This document shows positions 12,301 through 20,500 of a DNA stretch of 26,899 nucleotides, piece after piece. The position numbers were made by a program, and so were the translations under genes. The stretch lies in the NCBI GenBank assembly GCA_008931825.1, contig QXVZ01014317.1, forward strand, positions 1 to 26,899, given 5' to 3'. Under the pieces are notes generated by a model. That model had not been told where the DNA came from, ran no database searches, and saw only the letters and a list, made by a program, of their open reading frames with translations. The number at the start of each line of letters is the position of its first letter. Position 1 is the first letter of the stretch. Source of the stretch: Phallusia fumigata (taxonomy: Eukaryota > Chordata > Ascidiacea > Phlebobranchia > Ascidiidae).

Positions 12301-15300
12301 TTGCAATTTTATTGATTAAATTAAAGCAAAAAGGAACTTCAACGAAAGCTATGTAAATTACATTATCCTGTGAATAACATGAGATACTTTTTGTTACTCT
12401 TCATTAATCTTAAGTTAATTTTAAAATAAAAAATATGTGCAAAGGGTGTCCAATAGCCAGAGTATAATGTGGTGTACAGTACTTGGTCCTATAACTACTT
12501 TGTGATATGCAACCTGTGGCCATAGCCAAAAATCTACAAATACACAAAGCCATTTTAATTAGGAGTGTGGCTCATTGCAGTGCCAATTAACTTAGCACAT
12601 GTGTTGCAGCAATTTTGTTTCTTTTTGTTGAATCTCACATCTCACTAAACCTATGTAACTTCACAACTTCTCCGGCTAATGCTAACAGCAAATTTTGTAC
12701 AAAAAATAAACCAAGTTTGGACGAACTGATTATAACGGCCTGTGTATAGTTTTAAGGTCCTAATTATGATTTTCTGTCCTACTACATGGTTACATGTAGA
12801 TAACTCGTTTTTTGTTAATGTTGCATTTAACATGACGGAGTTAAAATAATCTTTCCCTAACCCGACTAGATATTACAGTTACAGTATATCTGTTTATTCC
12901 AGGAAATTTTGAACAATTAACTTGACAAAAAAGCATACTTACTTGTGGGACTACCGCAGTATTATTGATTTCAACTTCTTCATCAGGTGATTCAGGGGCT
13001 TCAAAATACAAAAAATAGGCACTTCGTTAATACACCTTAAGTTATAAAAGAAAAACACAACCATACATNACAACCATACATTATTTTTCTGTAGTACTAG
13101 CATCATCCAAACATCCATTTAACCAATCCCACAAAGAAAAGCAGCTGGTAAATAATATGTCACCAACCTTTTTGTTGGCTTTCATCCACAGACAATGCAG
13201 CTTGTGTGATTTCATCCTCAAGGTGTACATTGACATTGCTGGATACTTCCAATACAGGTCCATCATTTTCCTTAGATTTGTCAGCTACAATATCACACAC
13301 CAAAACACTGTCTTCGACACTTTCCTCTTTTGTAGCATCAGTTTCAGCTACTATTTCTGCAGCAGCATTCATTGAATCCGTTGTGGGATTTTCAACATGC
13401 ACCGTTGACGATTGGCTGTCGTTCATGTTGTCGTCACAAACCTCCTTTTGCGTTTCATCTTCAGATGAAATTGACAAGGAGTCTCGGATGTTGTCGTCAG
13501 TTGAGCTGTCTTGACGGATCGGTGGGAATAAAGCGTTCGACTCATCTTCTATGCCGCTTGATGCAGGAGTGTCTGAAATTAAAAATTTACAATTTGCCCC
13601 ATGTTGTGCTTTCAAATGCAGAATCAAAAGCTGTAATGGTGTTTCATGATTTAAAAGTTATTACAAAGATAAACAGACTAACAGTTGTAAATAATGATTA
13701 CAGCCTTTCGAAGAATTAGAGTGCTCAGTAAACTTATTGGCGATGGCCGAAAAAAACTGAAACCTGGCCCAAAAATGCTTGAATATAAACTACAATCTAC
13801 AATTTGCACACTTGATTGCATGAGGATGAAAACAAATTTGCATAAAATGGCCATAGTCCTTCAGGGCATGCAGTTATACAGGTTTCTTATCTCAGATAGG
13901 AAGATAAACATGCATCAGGAAAAAGAATCTTGGTACATAACTTTATTGAACCCCACTATCTGATTACTTGTTGCATAGCAAATATACAATGAGGACTTTT
14001 TGTGTCGGTAGAACACAAAGGGAACAGAACATCCACTCTAACTTGTAAAGTCTACCAGTTAAGCTACATATATAATGGCTTTATTTTTTTACCAAAGTAA
14101 AACGACAAAATCTATCAGCAACCTTTGCAATATCGTGAAACACAACAATACATTGTTTACCTTCCCGAAGAACCCGTTCAGTTTTATCTGATGGTTTAAA
14201 TACAATGTTGTTTTCGTAACCATCCACCTTAAAAAAAATGAAAAAACAAACATATGTTAGTGTTTCTGGCAAATATATATGGCAAATAAAAGCGTTTCAT
14301 ATAACAAAAACAGTGGAGCTGTCAACTGGTTTATTTTGTAAAACAAATTTTTGACCATTGCAGAAACTCCATATTCTTCAGAAAACCTTACATTACAAAC
14401 ATGTTGTTCACTTCAATTAAAACATATTCAGTACAACAAACATCTAAGAAGCTTCAAGTATTGTTTAAGGTCAACTTGGGTTGGCAGAAATACAACCCAT
14501 GCGGTGTGAGTAAATACAAGGTTTATTTTACTTACAGACAAAGGAGATGAACAGTAACCACTAATGCGGACGATGTCTGATGCTTCACTGTCAAAGTTAT
14601 CGTGCGACATTCTCACGTGGTTGGTTTCAGAACTCATCGTCTGCAGGTGATTGTCAAATTCAGTCATTTTTGATGCTGGAGAAATAACAGAAGAAATTTG
14701 GTACAATTTTAACATTAGCCAAGTTTTTATTTTGCTTTGCTGTCACCAGGAGCATCATTCAGGGAAAAATATTTGTGGGATCAAAGTTAAAACTAATTTT
14801 GATGAGCTGTGTTAGTTCCACTAAAAAGCTAATCTATCAATGTTGGCAAATTTGTCTCATTTTCCACCACAAAATGGAATCAGAGCAGTTGTTCGGGGTC
14901 AAAAAGCCCTGTTGTAGACCCACATACACACTACAGTTTTGGCCAAACCTTTTTGTAAATACAATTAAAATTGTGAACTAAACAGAGCCTTAACAAGCTG
15001 TATTATCTGATGACTCATTTTGAAAAAAAAAGATCAATAGCATTGTAGATTGCATGCTGAGCGGCTATTTTAATCAGCACTTTCCAAAACTGATGTCACT
15101 TGGTAACAAAGGTTTACTTGGTACTCAAAAGAAACACCAAAGGTAATACATTTGGGCAAAACTTATTGGAGATCATAAGTGAGTGAAACCAACATGCCAC
15201 ACTTGATTTTGCGAACCTTAGATATACTACAGGCACCAAGCTACTGTAGCTCAAGCACAGAATAAGGCAGAAATGGGAAATACTGCTGGCAATAAGCTAA

Positions 15301-16947
15301 ATACTGCATGTAACATATTAAAAAACTTAAGTACAGGGGCCAAGCAATTTATTTTAAAAGCCACCCCCATACCAAATGCTTCCACAGTACTCCAAGGCGT
15401 TTCAAAACAAACATACCTGATGATGTTTCACTAAATGTGCTTTCATGGTCAAGAATGTCAATATCACTTGATGTTGTTGTTGACCCACAAGGTGAATGTG
15501 TTCGGTCATTAACCTGCCGAAGCTTACTCAGTTAGTCACAGTAAAATTCATTTTGACAACAAATTTGCCTTGTTGGATAAATTTTAAATAAATTTTTCCC
15601 AACACTCTATGTGCTATGCACACTATTTCCCTCATCAAATAACCTGGAGCATAACAAGACAAATTCTAGTATCTGGTAAATTTTCAATAATGCAGACTAA
15701 ATGTTTGTTTTGACTAAATGGTACTAATTGCTGCAAAATTGTCTACATATGCATTGTTAGTTTACTTTTCAAATTAAACTGACCAACAGCCATCAGAAAA
15801 ACAGCAGTTAAATAAACACAAACTAACTTGGGCACTTGGTGCTTTGGGAGATTCCGCTGAGGGAGGAATTTTAGCTTCTTCTTCAGCAGCTAAGTTTGTG
15901 TTGCTAGGTTCAGTTGCTGGCAAAGGAGCAGCATCTGCAAATATGCTTTAAGTCACCTGTCTATGTTAAAATCACCTTATCACATAAGAACTAGGTGTAT
16001 ATGAGGTGAAAGGCATTCTATGCAAAGCCAGGCCAATACCAGAGATTCCCTTGTTTTTGGTTTTATCAAATTGTATTCGACAAAGTCTGGTAAACAGACA
16101 TGTAAAGGTGCTTTGTATTTGACAGTTATCTTACCATTTTGGGCACTTTCAGAAGCTTCAGGTATTAATACATTCTGCTTCACATCTGTGGCAGCTTTCT
16201 TGCTAATCTCATCAGCAACAAGGGGAGTTGTTACAACACTTTCAATTTGCTTGGAATCGTCCAGGTTGGGTGATAATTTCTTTGACTTGAAGGATTCTGG
16301 TGGACTGATTTTTCCACTTTGGCTTAATGTATCTTCTGGTTCCAATGAAATCTCAGAAAAACTGTCAGGCGAAAGTCTAGCTGACAAGTTTCCATTTAGG
16401 CTTGAGGACGAACTGCAAAAAAGTATTCACAGAATGTCAGCAAACCAATTTTCAAAAAGATATGACAGTTGCTTTAAAACTCGCTTATTTACAAAGCAAA
16501 AATACTGATTAAACATTACCTTGATTTGCGTGGTTTGTTGTCAGTATTTCTTGTCAGTGAACTTCCCAATTTCATTGGTTTTCCTTTTTTTCTTGTAGCT
16601 TGTGTCGACTTTTTAGCTGATAAAGTCAAGCGTCTGGCATCTTTAGGTGCTGATGCACTTACTTTGGGAACTGATGAATCTGAAAATTAGCCACAACTAC
16701 AGTTTAATAATAGTCCCAGGGCAAAAAGCTATTACAGCTGAAAATAGAAAATGTTCAGATCTCTTCAAACATGTTGGCGAAAAAAAAAACGTTGTGAGGC
16801 CCAATTTTCTGTCTTACCAAGTGATTTGTTTAAATTGGTCTTTGGTGTGCCATCCTCATCTTCTTGTATGTCCAAAACTTTGTCAATACGCTTTTGTGCT
16901 TCCGTTATAGCGGACTTGGCAAGATCAGAAAATGCAAACCAGCTCAT
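277..16947 (-). CDS. TMF1: TMF1 orthologue, Golgi coiled-coil protein (24 exons, 1136 aa)
   Basis: Exons in gene order: 16947-16818, 16679-16520, 16412-16135, 15934-15828, 15513-15417, 14675-14536, 14227-14161, 13572-13168, 12998-12943, 11954-11818, 11732-11633, 11124-10986, 10538-10396, 9483-9317, 8628-8472, 8099-8007, 7946-7790, 7051-6859, 5867-5702, 5002-4904, 4739-4593, 4169-4044, 3038-2928, 312-277. All introns are GT-AG and phases agree across every junction (3411 nt). The start MSWF and the VLDIQ motif (residues 24-28) match the TMF1 N-terminus. An acidic Ser-rich low-complexity part runs to about residue 480 and includes SSDIDILDHES, a TMF1 signature. A long coiled coil follows, with ESTRPLLRQMENLQ (about 805-818). 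The C-terminal TMF_TATA_bd region has SLLENLQAQLK, MAEEIVRLTN, MYGEKAEEAEEL and ends QIDALLK. Family role (known, not seen): golgin-like tether binding Rab6 at the Golgi; also described as a TATA-element and androgen-receptor cofactor. Human TMF1 is of similar length. The low-complexity exons are the least certain. Confidence 0.95.
344..354 (-). repeat. tRNA-like B-box fragment
   Basis: On the minus strand the stretch reads GGGTTCGAATCTC. GGTTCGAATCT differs from the RNA polymerase III B-box consensus at the last base, and the flanks can pair four of five bases as a T-stem. No convincing A box lies 30-60 nt upstream, so this is at best a remnant of a tRNA-derived SINE, not a tRNA gene. Confidence 0.3.
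1248..1335. repeat. Small inverted-terminal repeat element, copy 1 (GGGTCA ends)
   Basis: It begins GGGTCAAAAGTTACAGTGCA and ends CTTGACCC, so the ends are inverted copies (GGGTCAAAA and GGGTCAAGA). The left part is clearly related to 10124-10160 (GGGTCAAAAATTACAATGCA); both continue with a CTTCAGRTAY block and end in CTATTT...TGACCCAA. It lies in TMF1 intron 23. It is too short to encode anything. Confidence 0.5.
2844..2849 (-). terminator. Possible intronic poly(A) signal (AATAAA) after read-through of TMF1 exon 23
   Basis: If the donor CAG|GTGAGC at 2927 is not used, the TMF1 frame runs 17 more codons (VSTVSPRNMF...) to TAG at 2876-2874. An AATAAA lies 25 nt beyond. This would give a short alternative C-terminus without IDALLK. 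The arrangement could be chance in AT-rich DNA; no transcript evidence is available here. Confidence 0.3.
3039..4592 (-). other. TMF1 introns 22 and 21, no gene seen
   Basis: Introns 22 (3039-4043) and 21 (4170-4592) flank the MAEEIVRLTN exon. They are AT-rich and unique-looking. The only items noted are TGACGTCA at 4011-4018 in intron 22 and two TGACGTAAC-like half sites nearby. I find no repeat copy or open frame of interest. Confidence 0.6.
4821..4859. mobile_element. MITE-like family, half copy A
   Basis: The stretch ACGTTTGCAATGGAATGTATTCACTACATA...CTCTCTGG is the right arm of the palindromic family seen at 6617, 7091, 11267, 18574 and 22694. Only one arm is present. It lies in TMF1 intron 20, about 80 bp upstream of the acceptor of the next exon. 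Confidence 0.6.
5003..5701 (-). other. TMF1 intron 19, no feature beyond one TGACGTCA
   Basis: About 700 bp of AT-rich sequence with a TGACGTCA palindrome at 5602-5609. No repeat family member or ORF with recognisable content was seen. Confidence 0.6.
6617..6747. mobile_element. MITE-like family, full copy B
   Basis: A 131-bp element with inverted ends AACTGCCAGAGAACTTGT and, on the other side, the complement of AACTGCCAGATAGCTTGT (two mismatches over 18). Inside, the arms carry the family core: ...ATACATTGTATTGTTAACG, then AATCGCTGCTGTACAGCGATT, which is a perfect 8-bp hairpin. It sits in TMF1 intron 18. No coding capacity. Confidence 0.75.
7091..7243. mobile_element. MITE-like family, copy C
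   Basis: The right arm (TGATGATGACAACAGTGATTG ... GTTCTCTGGCAGTTA) is well preserved and the left arm is degenerate (GTGAATACATTGTTATGCAAACGTTTCAACA is still clear, read in parts). Similarity to copy D continues past the end (TTTTTAGTTGGGTTACTCTTTAAGT against TTTTTATTAGACCACTCTTCAAAT), so the true element is longer than the palindrome. TMF1 intron 17. Confidence 0.65.
7947..8006 (-). other. 60-bp TMF1 intron 16 containing a B-box-like sequence
   Basis: Donor CAG|GTACTC and acceptor ATTACAG|AGG join LQQ to RLQ, exactly the vertebrate junction, in phase 0. On the transcribed strand bases 8000-7990 read GGATCGAATCC, one mismatch from the Pol III B-box, with flanks that could form most of a T-stem. 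The intron is near the minimum size, so this may be chance or a SINE remnant. Confidence 0.6.
8200..8220 (-). repeat. tRNA-like A-box fragment (SINE family 2), copy 1
   Basis: On the minus strand this reads TAGCTCAGTTGGTAGATCACC, a perfect A-box/D-arm of a tRNA. It is preceded by GCCATTTTTTG, and the second copy at 14050-14065 has a similar leader (GCCATTATATATG). A matching B box is not visible downstream. It is interpreted as the head of a decayed tRNA-derived SINE in TMF1 intron 15, not a functional tRNA. Confidence 0.5.
8773..8836. repeat. Imperfect palindrome with GTACC-ACGT arms
   Basis: Arms of 16 bp (8773-8788 TTTTGTGTACCGACGT; 8821-8836 its complement with two transitions, both at CpG-type positions). 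The centre carries CCCCTGAAGAAGACGACC, similar in layout to the CCCCTGATGATGACAAC centre of MITE copy C. Probably a relative of the same palindromic repeat class. TMF1 intron 14. Confidence 0.5.
9631..9790 (+). mobile_element. tRNA-derived SINE-like element, copy S1
   Basis: The head GTGGCCGCCAAGTAGTTGGG then TGGTTAG matches the head of 18686-18715 closely. An A-box-like block is at about 9645-9656 and a B box GGTTCTAATCC (one mismatch) at 9688-9698, about 35 bp apart as in a tRNA promoter. The tail has CCTAAGCAGTAGGATTGCGACAACC, a shortened form of the CCTGAGCA...GGATTGCTCCAA tail at 18773-18804, then AGCGCCCCCT. Inside TMF1 intron 13, opposite to the gene. Confidence 0.6.
10124..10181. repeat. 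Small inverted-terminal repeat element, copy 2 (GGGTCA ends)
   Basis: It starts GGGTCAAAAATTACAATGCA and ends CTATTTCTGACCC; the ends are inverted (GGGTCAAAAAT and GGGTCAGAAAT). Related to 1248-1335 but about 30 bp shorter in the middle. Located in TMF1 intron 13. Confidence 0.5.
10764..10815 (-). ncRNA. Hammerhead ribozyme-like fold (type I), decayed, in TMF1 intron 12
   Basis: Read on the minus strand: stem I 3' side AGCTGCA (10815-10809); core CTGATGA; stem II GACCT-TAC-AGGTC (perfect, with the canonical G10.1-C11.1 pair); then AAAA where the core needs GAAA; stem III CAG-GGTGCA-CTG; then C-A at positions 16.1 and 17; then stem I 5' side TGCAGCT (10770-10764), perfectly complementary to AGCTGCA. 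Element order and spacing are those of a type I hammerhead. Two bases are off: G12 to A (the preceding C makes this an old CpG) and U16.1 to C. G12 is the catalytic general base, so the copy is probably inactive. It is in the sense orientation of TMF1. It could be chance or a relic of a hammerhead-carrying retroelement. Confidence 0.5.
11267..11376. mobile_element. MITE-like family, copy D
   Basis: Left end GTGCCAGAGATCTTGTTTAC followed by AGTGAATACATTGCAATGCA and AATGTTTCAACA; right end ATGCACTATATAAAACTTTCTGGC. The ends are inverted relative to each other and match copies B and C. The downstream flank (TTTTTATTAGACCACTCTTC) is shared with copy C. TMF1 intron 11. Confidence 0.65.
11955..12942 (-). 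other. TMF1 intron 9, no gene seen
   Basis: Nearly 1 kb of CpG-poor AT-rich sequence. A short inverted repeat TGGTAGAT/ATCTACCA occurs around 12130-12180 with roughly 40 bp between the arms; I cannot assign it to a family. No exon, tRNA or ORF of interest. Confidence 0.6.
13049..13081. repeat. Tandem ACAACCATACAT pair with one undetermined base
   Basis: The 12-mer ACAACCATACAT occurs twice, separated by a single N at 13069. It lies in TMF1 intron 8. The ambiguous base in a duplicated tract points to an assembly or allele ambiguity; the real copy number may be one, two or more. Confidence 0.7.
14050..14065 (-). repeat. tRNA-like A-box fragment (SINE family 2), copy 2
   Basis: Minus strand reads TAGCTTAACTGGTAGAC, a near A-box, preceded by GCCATTATATATG as in the 8200-8220 copy. 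No B box is evident below it. TMF1 intron 7, gene-sense orientation like the first copy. Confidence 0.4.
14676..15416 (-). other. TMF1 intron 5, no feature seen
   Basis: About 740 bp of unique-looking AT-rich sequence between the LDHES exon and the MSSETNH exon. No repeat copy, ORF or RNA motif that I can support. Confidence 0.6.
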
Positions 16948-17524
16948 TGTTTTGATGTTTTAAACTAAACTTATACCCATCACAAGTAATTAAATACACA
17001 TTTTTCTTCTTTGAGTCCTATAAACAACTGACCAATGGTTTAATGTTAATGTTTTAGTTAGTATTTGCCTGGATCTAACTTTTTGCGTCTTACTATTTTG
17101 CATTGCAGTTATTAGTTGGGAATTTAGTGATTATATTTTCAAACACATTTTTTACGAACTATATTTACAAAGCTATAGCTAAAAAACCTAATTACAACAT
17201 CTGACATTACAAGTGACGTACTGCACACGTAAATTCATCTTGCTGTCATCCGATTTTGCTGACTGGCTGACCGAAATGTTAAAAATAAAATCCGACTCAT
17301 ATGGACTGCAGTCAAAATCAACTTTATCGCCCCTAAAAATACCTTCACACTTTCCAACATTATTCAATACATCAAGCTCCGAATGTGAGAAAAAGAACGT
17401 TTAATTCCACTTTTCAACCCAAAATGCGCCAGATTGTAAAAAAAAACGCTATATCACCAACAAAGTAGCACACCCATATTTTTTTCCTTCAGGCAGTAGT
17501 TTGTTAGTTTGCAATATTTAGTAT
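16948..17524. other. Intergenic: ANKLE2 3' end and TMF1 upstream region
   Basis: 577 bp between the ANKLE2 stop and the TMF1 start, both genes on the minus strand. It must hold the ANKLE2 3' UTR, the TMF1 promoter and the TMF1 5' UTR. No clear TATA box or CpG-rich promoter stands out. The gap is larger than expected for a tight trans-spliced operon pair. Confidence 0.6.
17400..17405 (-). terminator. Candidate ANKLE2 poly(A) signal (ATTAAA)
   Basis: ATTAAA on the transcribed strand, about 120 nt after the ANKLE2 stop. No AATAAA was found between the stop and this point. A weak call from a six-base motif. Confidence 0.35.
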
Positions 17525-20500
17525 CTATAGTTCGCCACCATCGTTTTGATTTGACTCTAAATTCGACAGTTTCCACTGAGGCTTCGCCAAAGGACTGGCG
17601 GGCCATGGCGATTTCAAGGGTGTGTGCCTTCCTCGGAGAGGAGAATCAAAGAAAGTTTGTGTCCTTGTAGCGCGTGTTGGTGTTTTCCACCTAAAAAATG
17701 TACACTGGTAAAAAAACGCGGCCAAGCGTGCGGTAATTGTAATAATGGGTAGTACAACCTAATAACTCCCACCAAACTAAAAAGTGTAAGTTTAAACAGT
17801 AACACCTTTACTTTACCACCCATCAAAGTAATTTGAGACCATTTTGTTTTAATGTTGGCTGAGTTCGTGATGTATTACATACCTTTGCCTGTCTTCCTCG
17901 GAATAACTAAGTACCGATTTGATCCACCTCCAAACGTGCGGATATGAAAGCTCGCTCACTTCTGTTGAACCGATCGCAAGAATAACGTCGGTGTCAAGTT
18001 TAGACGGACTGCCTCTGTACAAAAAACATTCAAGACACAACAAAAAATTCTTCATAAAAAGCCGTACCCGCAAATAAATGTGTTTGTCTTGCAAGGGTTG
18101 CAATGCGTTTCAGATTCATTTTCTTCGGGTCTTGGAAGACTGAAAACAAACAGGAAAGTTTTAAGCCTAGTTCGTTGTAGTGTTGTAAACGTTTTTGTGT
18201 CCGAGTCACCAGCCAAATCGAGGCATCCATCCAGCAAGTCCAAGTTATGTCCGAGTGTTGGTGGCTGTAAACTCGAGTGTTTTCAGACACATGACCCGAG
18301 TCAACTCACGGTCAAAAAAATAAATTTTAGGTACGTCTGTGTGGATTGCAACCCGACAATTAAACAATCGTTGGGGTTTTATGCAAAATCGATGAAAAAA
18401 GATTGGTGAAAGCGAAATATGTCGATTTCACAAAGACAATTTGTTTCGAAACCTAAGTTTGCGCCACATAATTCATGTTTTGTTGACTCGAATCTCGAAA
18501 CAAGTCGAGTTTTTTACCCACGTTTATGTTCACTGTGAACTATATACTACTTCTGCGCCAGCTAGCATTTTACCGTTTCAACAATCGCTTTAGTCATCAC
18601 TATTTTACATTAATGTTGATGACAACAGCGACTGTAAAAACGTTTGCAATAAACGTATTCACTCTGTGCAGTTTCTCTGGATTTTGGCCTCCAAAGTGGC
18701 TTGGTGGTTAGCGAGGCCAATTTGTGTTTGCAACGTTGGTTTAAATTGTGTTTAAATTCTGTTTGTGTTTCCCTGAGCAAAAAAACTTACGCGGGATTGC
18801 TCCAAACGACAAAAATTAGAACCAAAAAACAGGATTTGAGCCAAAAAACAACGAAAAAATTTAAAAGAATTAGTTTTTCGTCTATTGTGACAAAGGATGG
18901 CAGCACGGTACGGGGTCTCGGTACTGTGCGACACGCAACAAAAATTTTTAAAAGATGGTGCTGTTGGTGCGGCACAACCTTCGTATCGAGGAACGTGGTA
19001 CGCACAACCCAAGACGTAGCACTGCCATCGGTAACTTGTGTTTCCCTTAGCAAAAAACTAACGTGGGATTGCTCCAACCCAGTAAAATCCGATTAGTTGA
19101 TTAAAATCAACGCCACAAACCTCAAAATCACCGATCATAGACATGAAACAATCGAACAAACAATTACCTTCTGTTGACAATTCTTCTCTCTGGCGTGTTT
19201 ACAGACGAAAGAGACGAGTTGAAACTTTCTTCATGCGAGTTCACCAAATTTAGATTCCTTTGCAAGGAGCTGGACAAGGAAGTGACGTCAGACATGACCC
19301 TAGTAGGCTTTACAGAAGGACTTCCGAAATGTTCTTCATTGTTGACAGGGGATGAAACTTTTTGTAATTGTTGCTGTCTTGCTTTCAGTAAATTTTCCCT
19401 CAGCGATTCAAGTCTTTTGTCTTGCGATGTGGCATGATTGCTTTCGTTTAAATCCGGAAATTTGTTTGGGCGATTGGGAGTTGAGGATTGATTCCACCAA
19501 GTGTCTGGATCCTGGCCTGGACGGGGATTTGGAGGAACTGATGTCTCCTCCTGCGAATCGGACATCTGCATGTCACAAAGGTTGGAGCAGAGATCATTTA
19601 GGGAATCTTCATGGCTAATAAACACTGAGCTTTCGTCAAGCAGGGACTTGTTTTTCTGTTCTTCAAATCTGTAAATTTATTATCATCTAAATTACGAAAA
19701 TACCTTAAACATTTGTAAATTTCAAGTAAAAAAAAAATTTTTAAATTGTAAATGTAAGATCCACTTGCAATAACTTTTTAGTGCAACTTTGCAAAAATAT
19801 AAATGTAATCAGCAGTAACTGAAAAATTTTAATGACCTTAAAAATTGGAGCGCAAGAATAGATGATCAAGAACTAGAAACGCACAACCTTTTATTAAACA
19901 AATTGTCTGATAAAGGCTTACTAATAGAGTACATTTATTGCACATCAAAGATTTTTAACTGAAAAAAATATATTTTGAACGCATGTCTGCAAATGACTCT
20001 GTAAACACACCTCTTTTCCAAGAAACCTTCTAAAAGAGCAAGTCCTTCGGATGTGGAGAAATCTGCATAGTTATCTAAAAACTCCCAGTATTCCATCCAA
20101 GGTATTCCTGACTTCTTAGCCAGTTCCCTTCCGATTCTTTCATCTCCTCGATCTAGGTCTGATCTACGAATGTGAGACATTCGTTTGCCTGTCGAGAGTT
20201 TTGTTTGTAAATTTAATATTTGTTTTCTAAACAACCATATTTTAATAACACTGAATTATCCATACATAGGAACGAATACTGTAATGATTTAAAGCCTTTA
20301 CCTTGCCTGGGTAATCTAAACTTTTTGTGAAAGTTTTTGAAAATTTTTGCGAATTTTAAACTTATGTTCAGTTCCATTAAGTTTAGGCTTACTTTTTATC
20401 ATCAAGACCGGAAAATAAAGTGGTATTTCGGAAACATAATCATGTAAAAAAATAAAACCTTAATGGATATTTAAATAATAGCGAAGTCCTGAGACCTTCT

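Noticed and set aside
15009-15060. C/D box snoRNA (TGATGA ... CTGA) on the plus strand
   Set aside because: No terminal stem, no clear internal boxes, and it is antisense to the host gene.
16948-17524. ANKLE2-TMF1 operon
   Set aside because: The 577-bp gap is long for a trans-spliced operon pair, and no spliced-leader acceptor can be proven from sequence alone.
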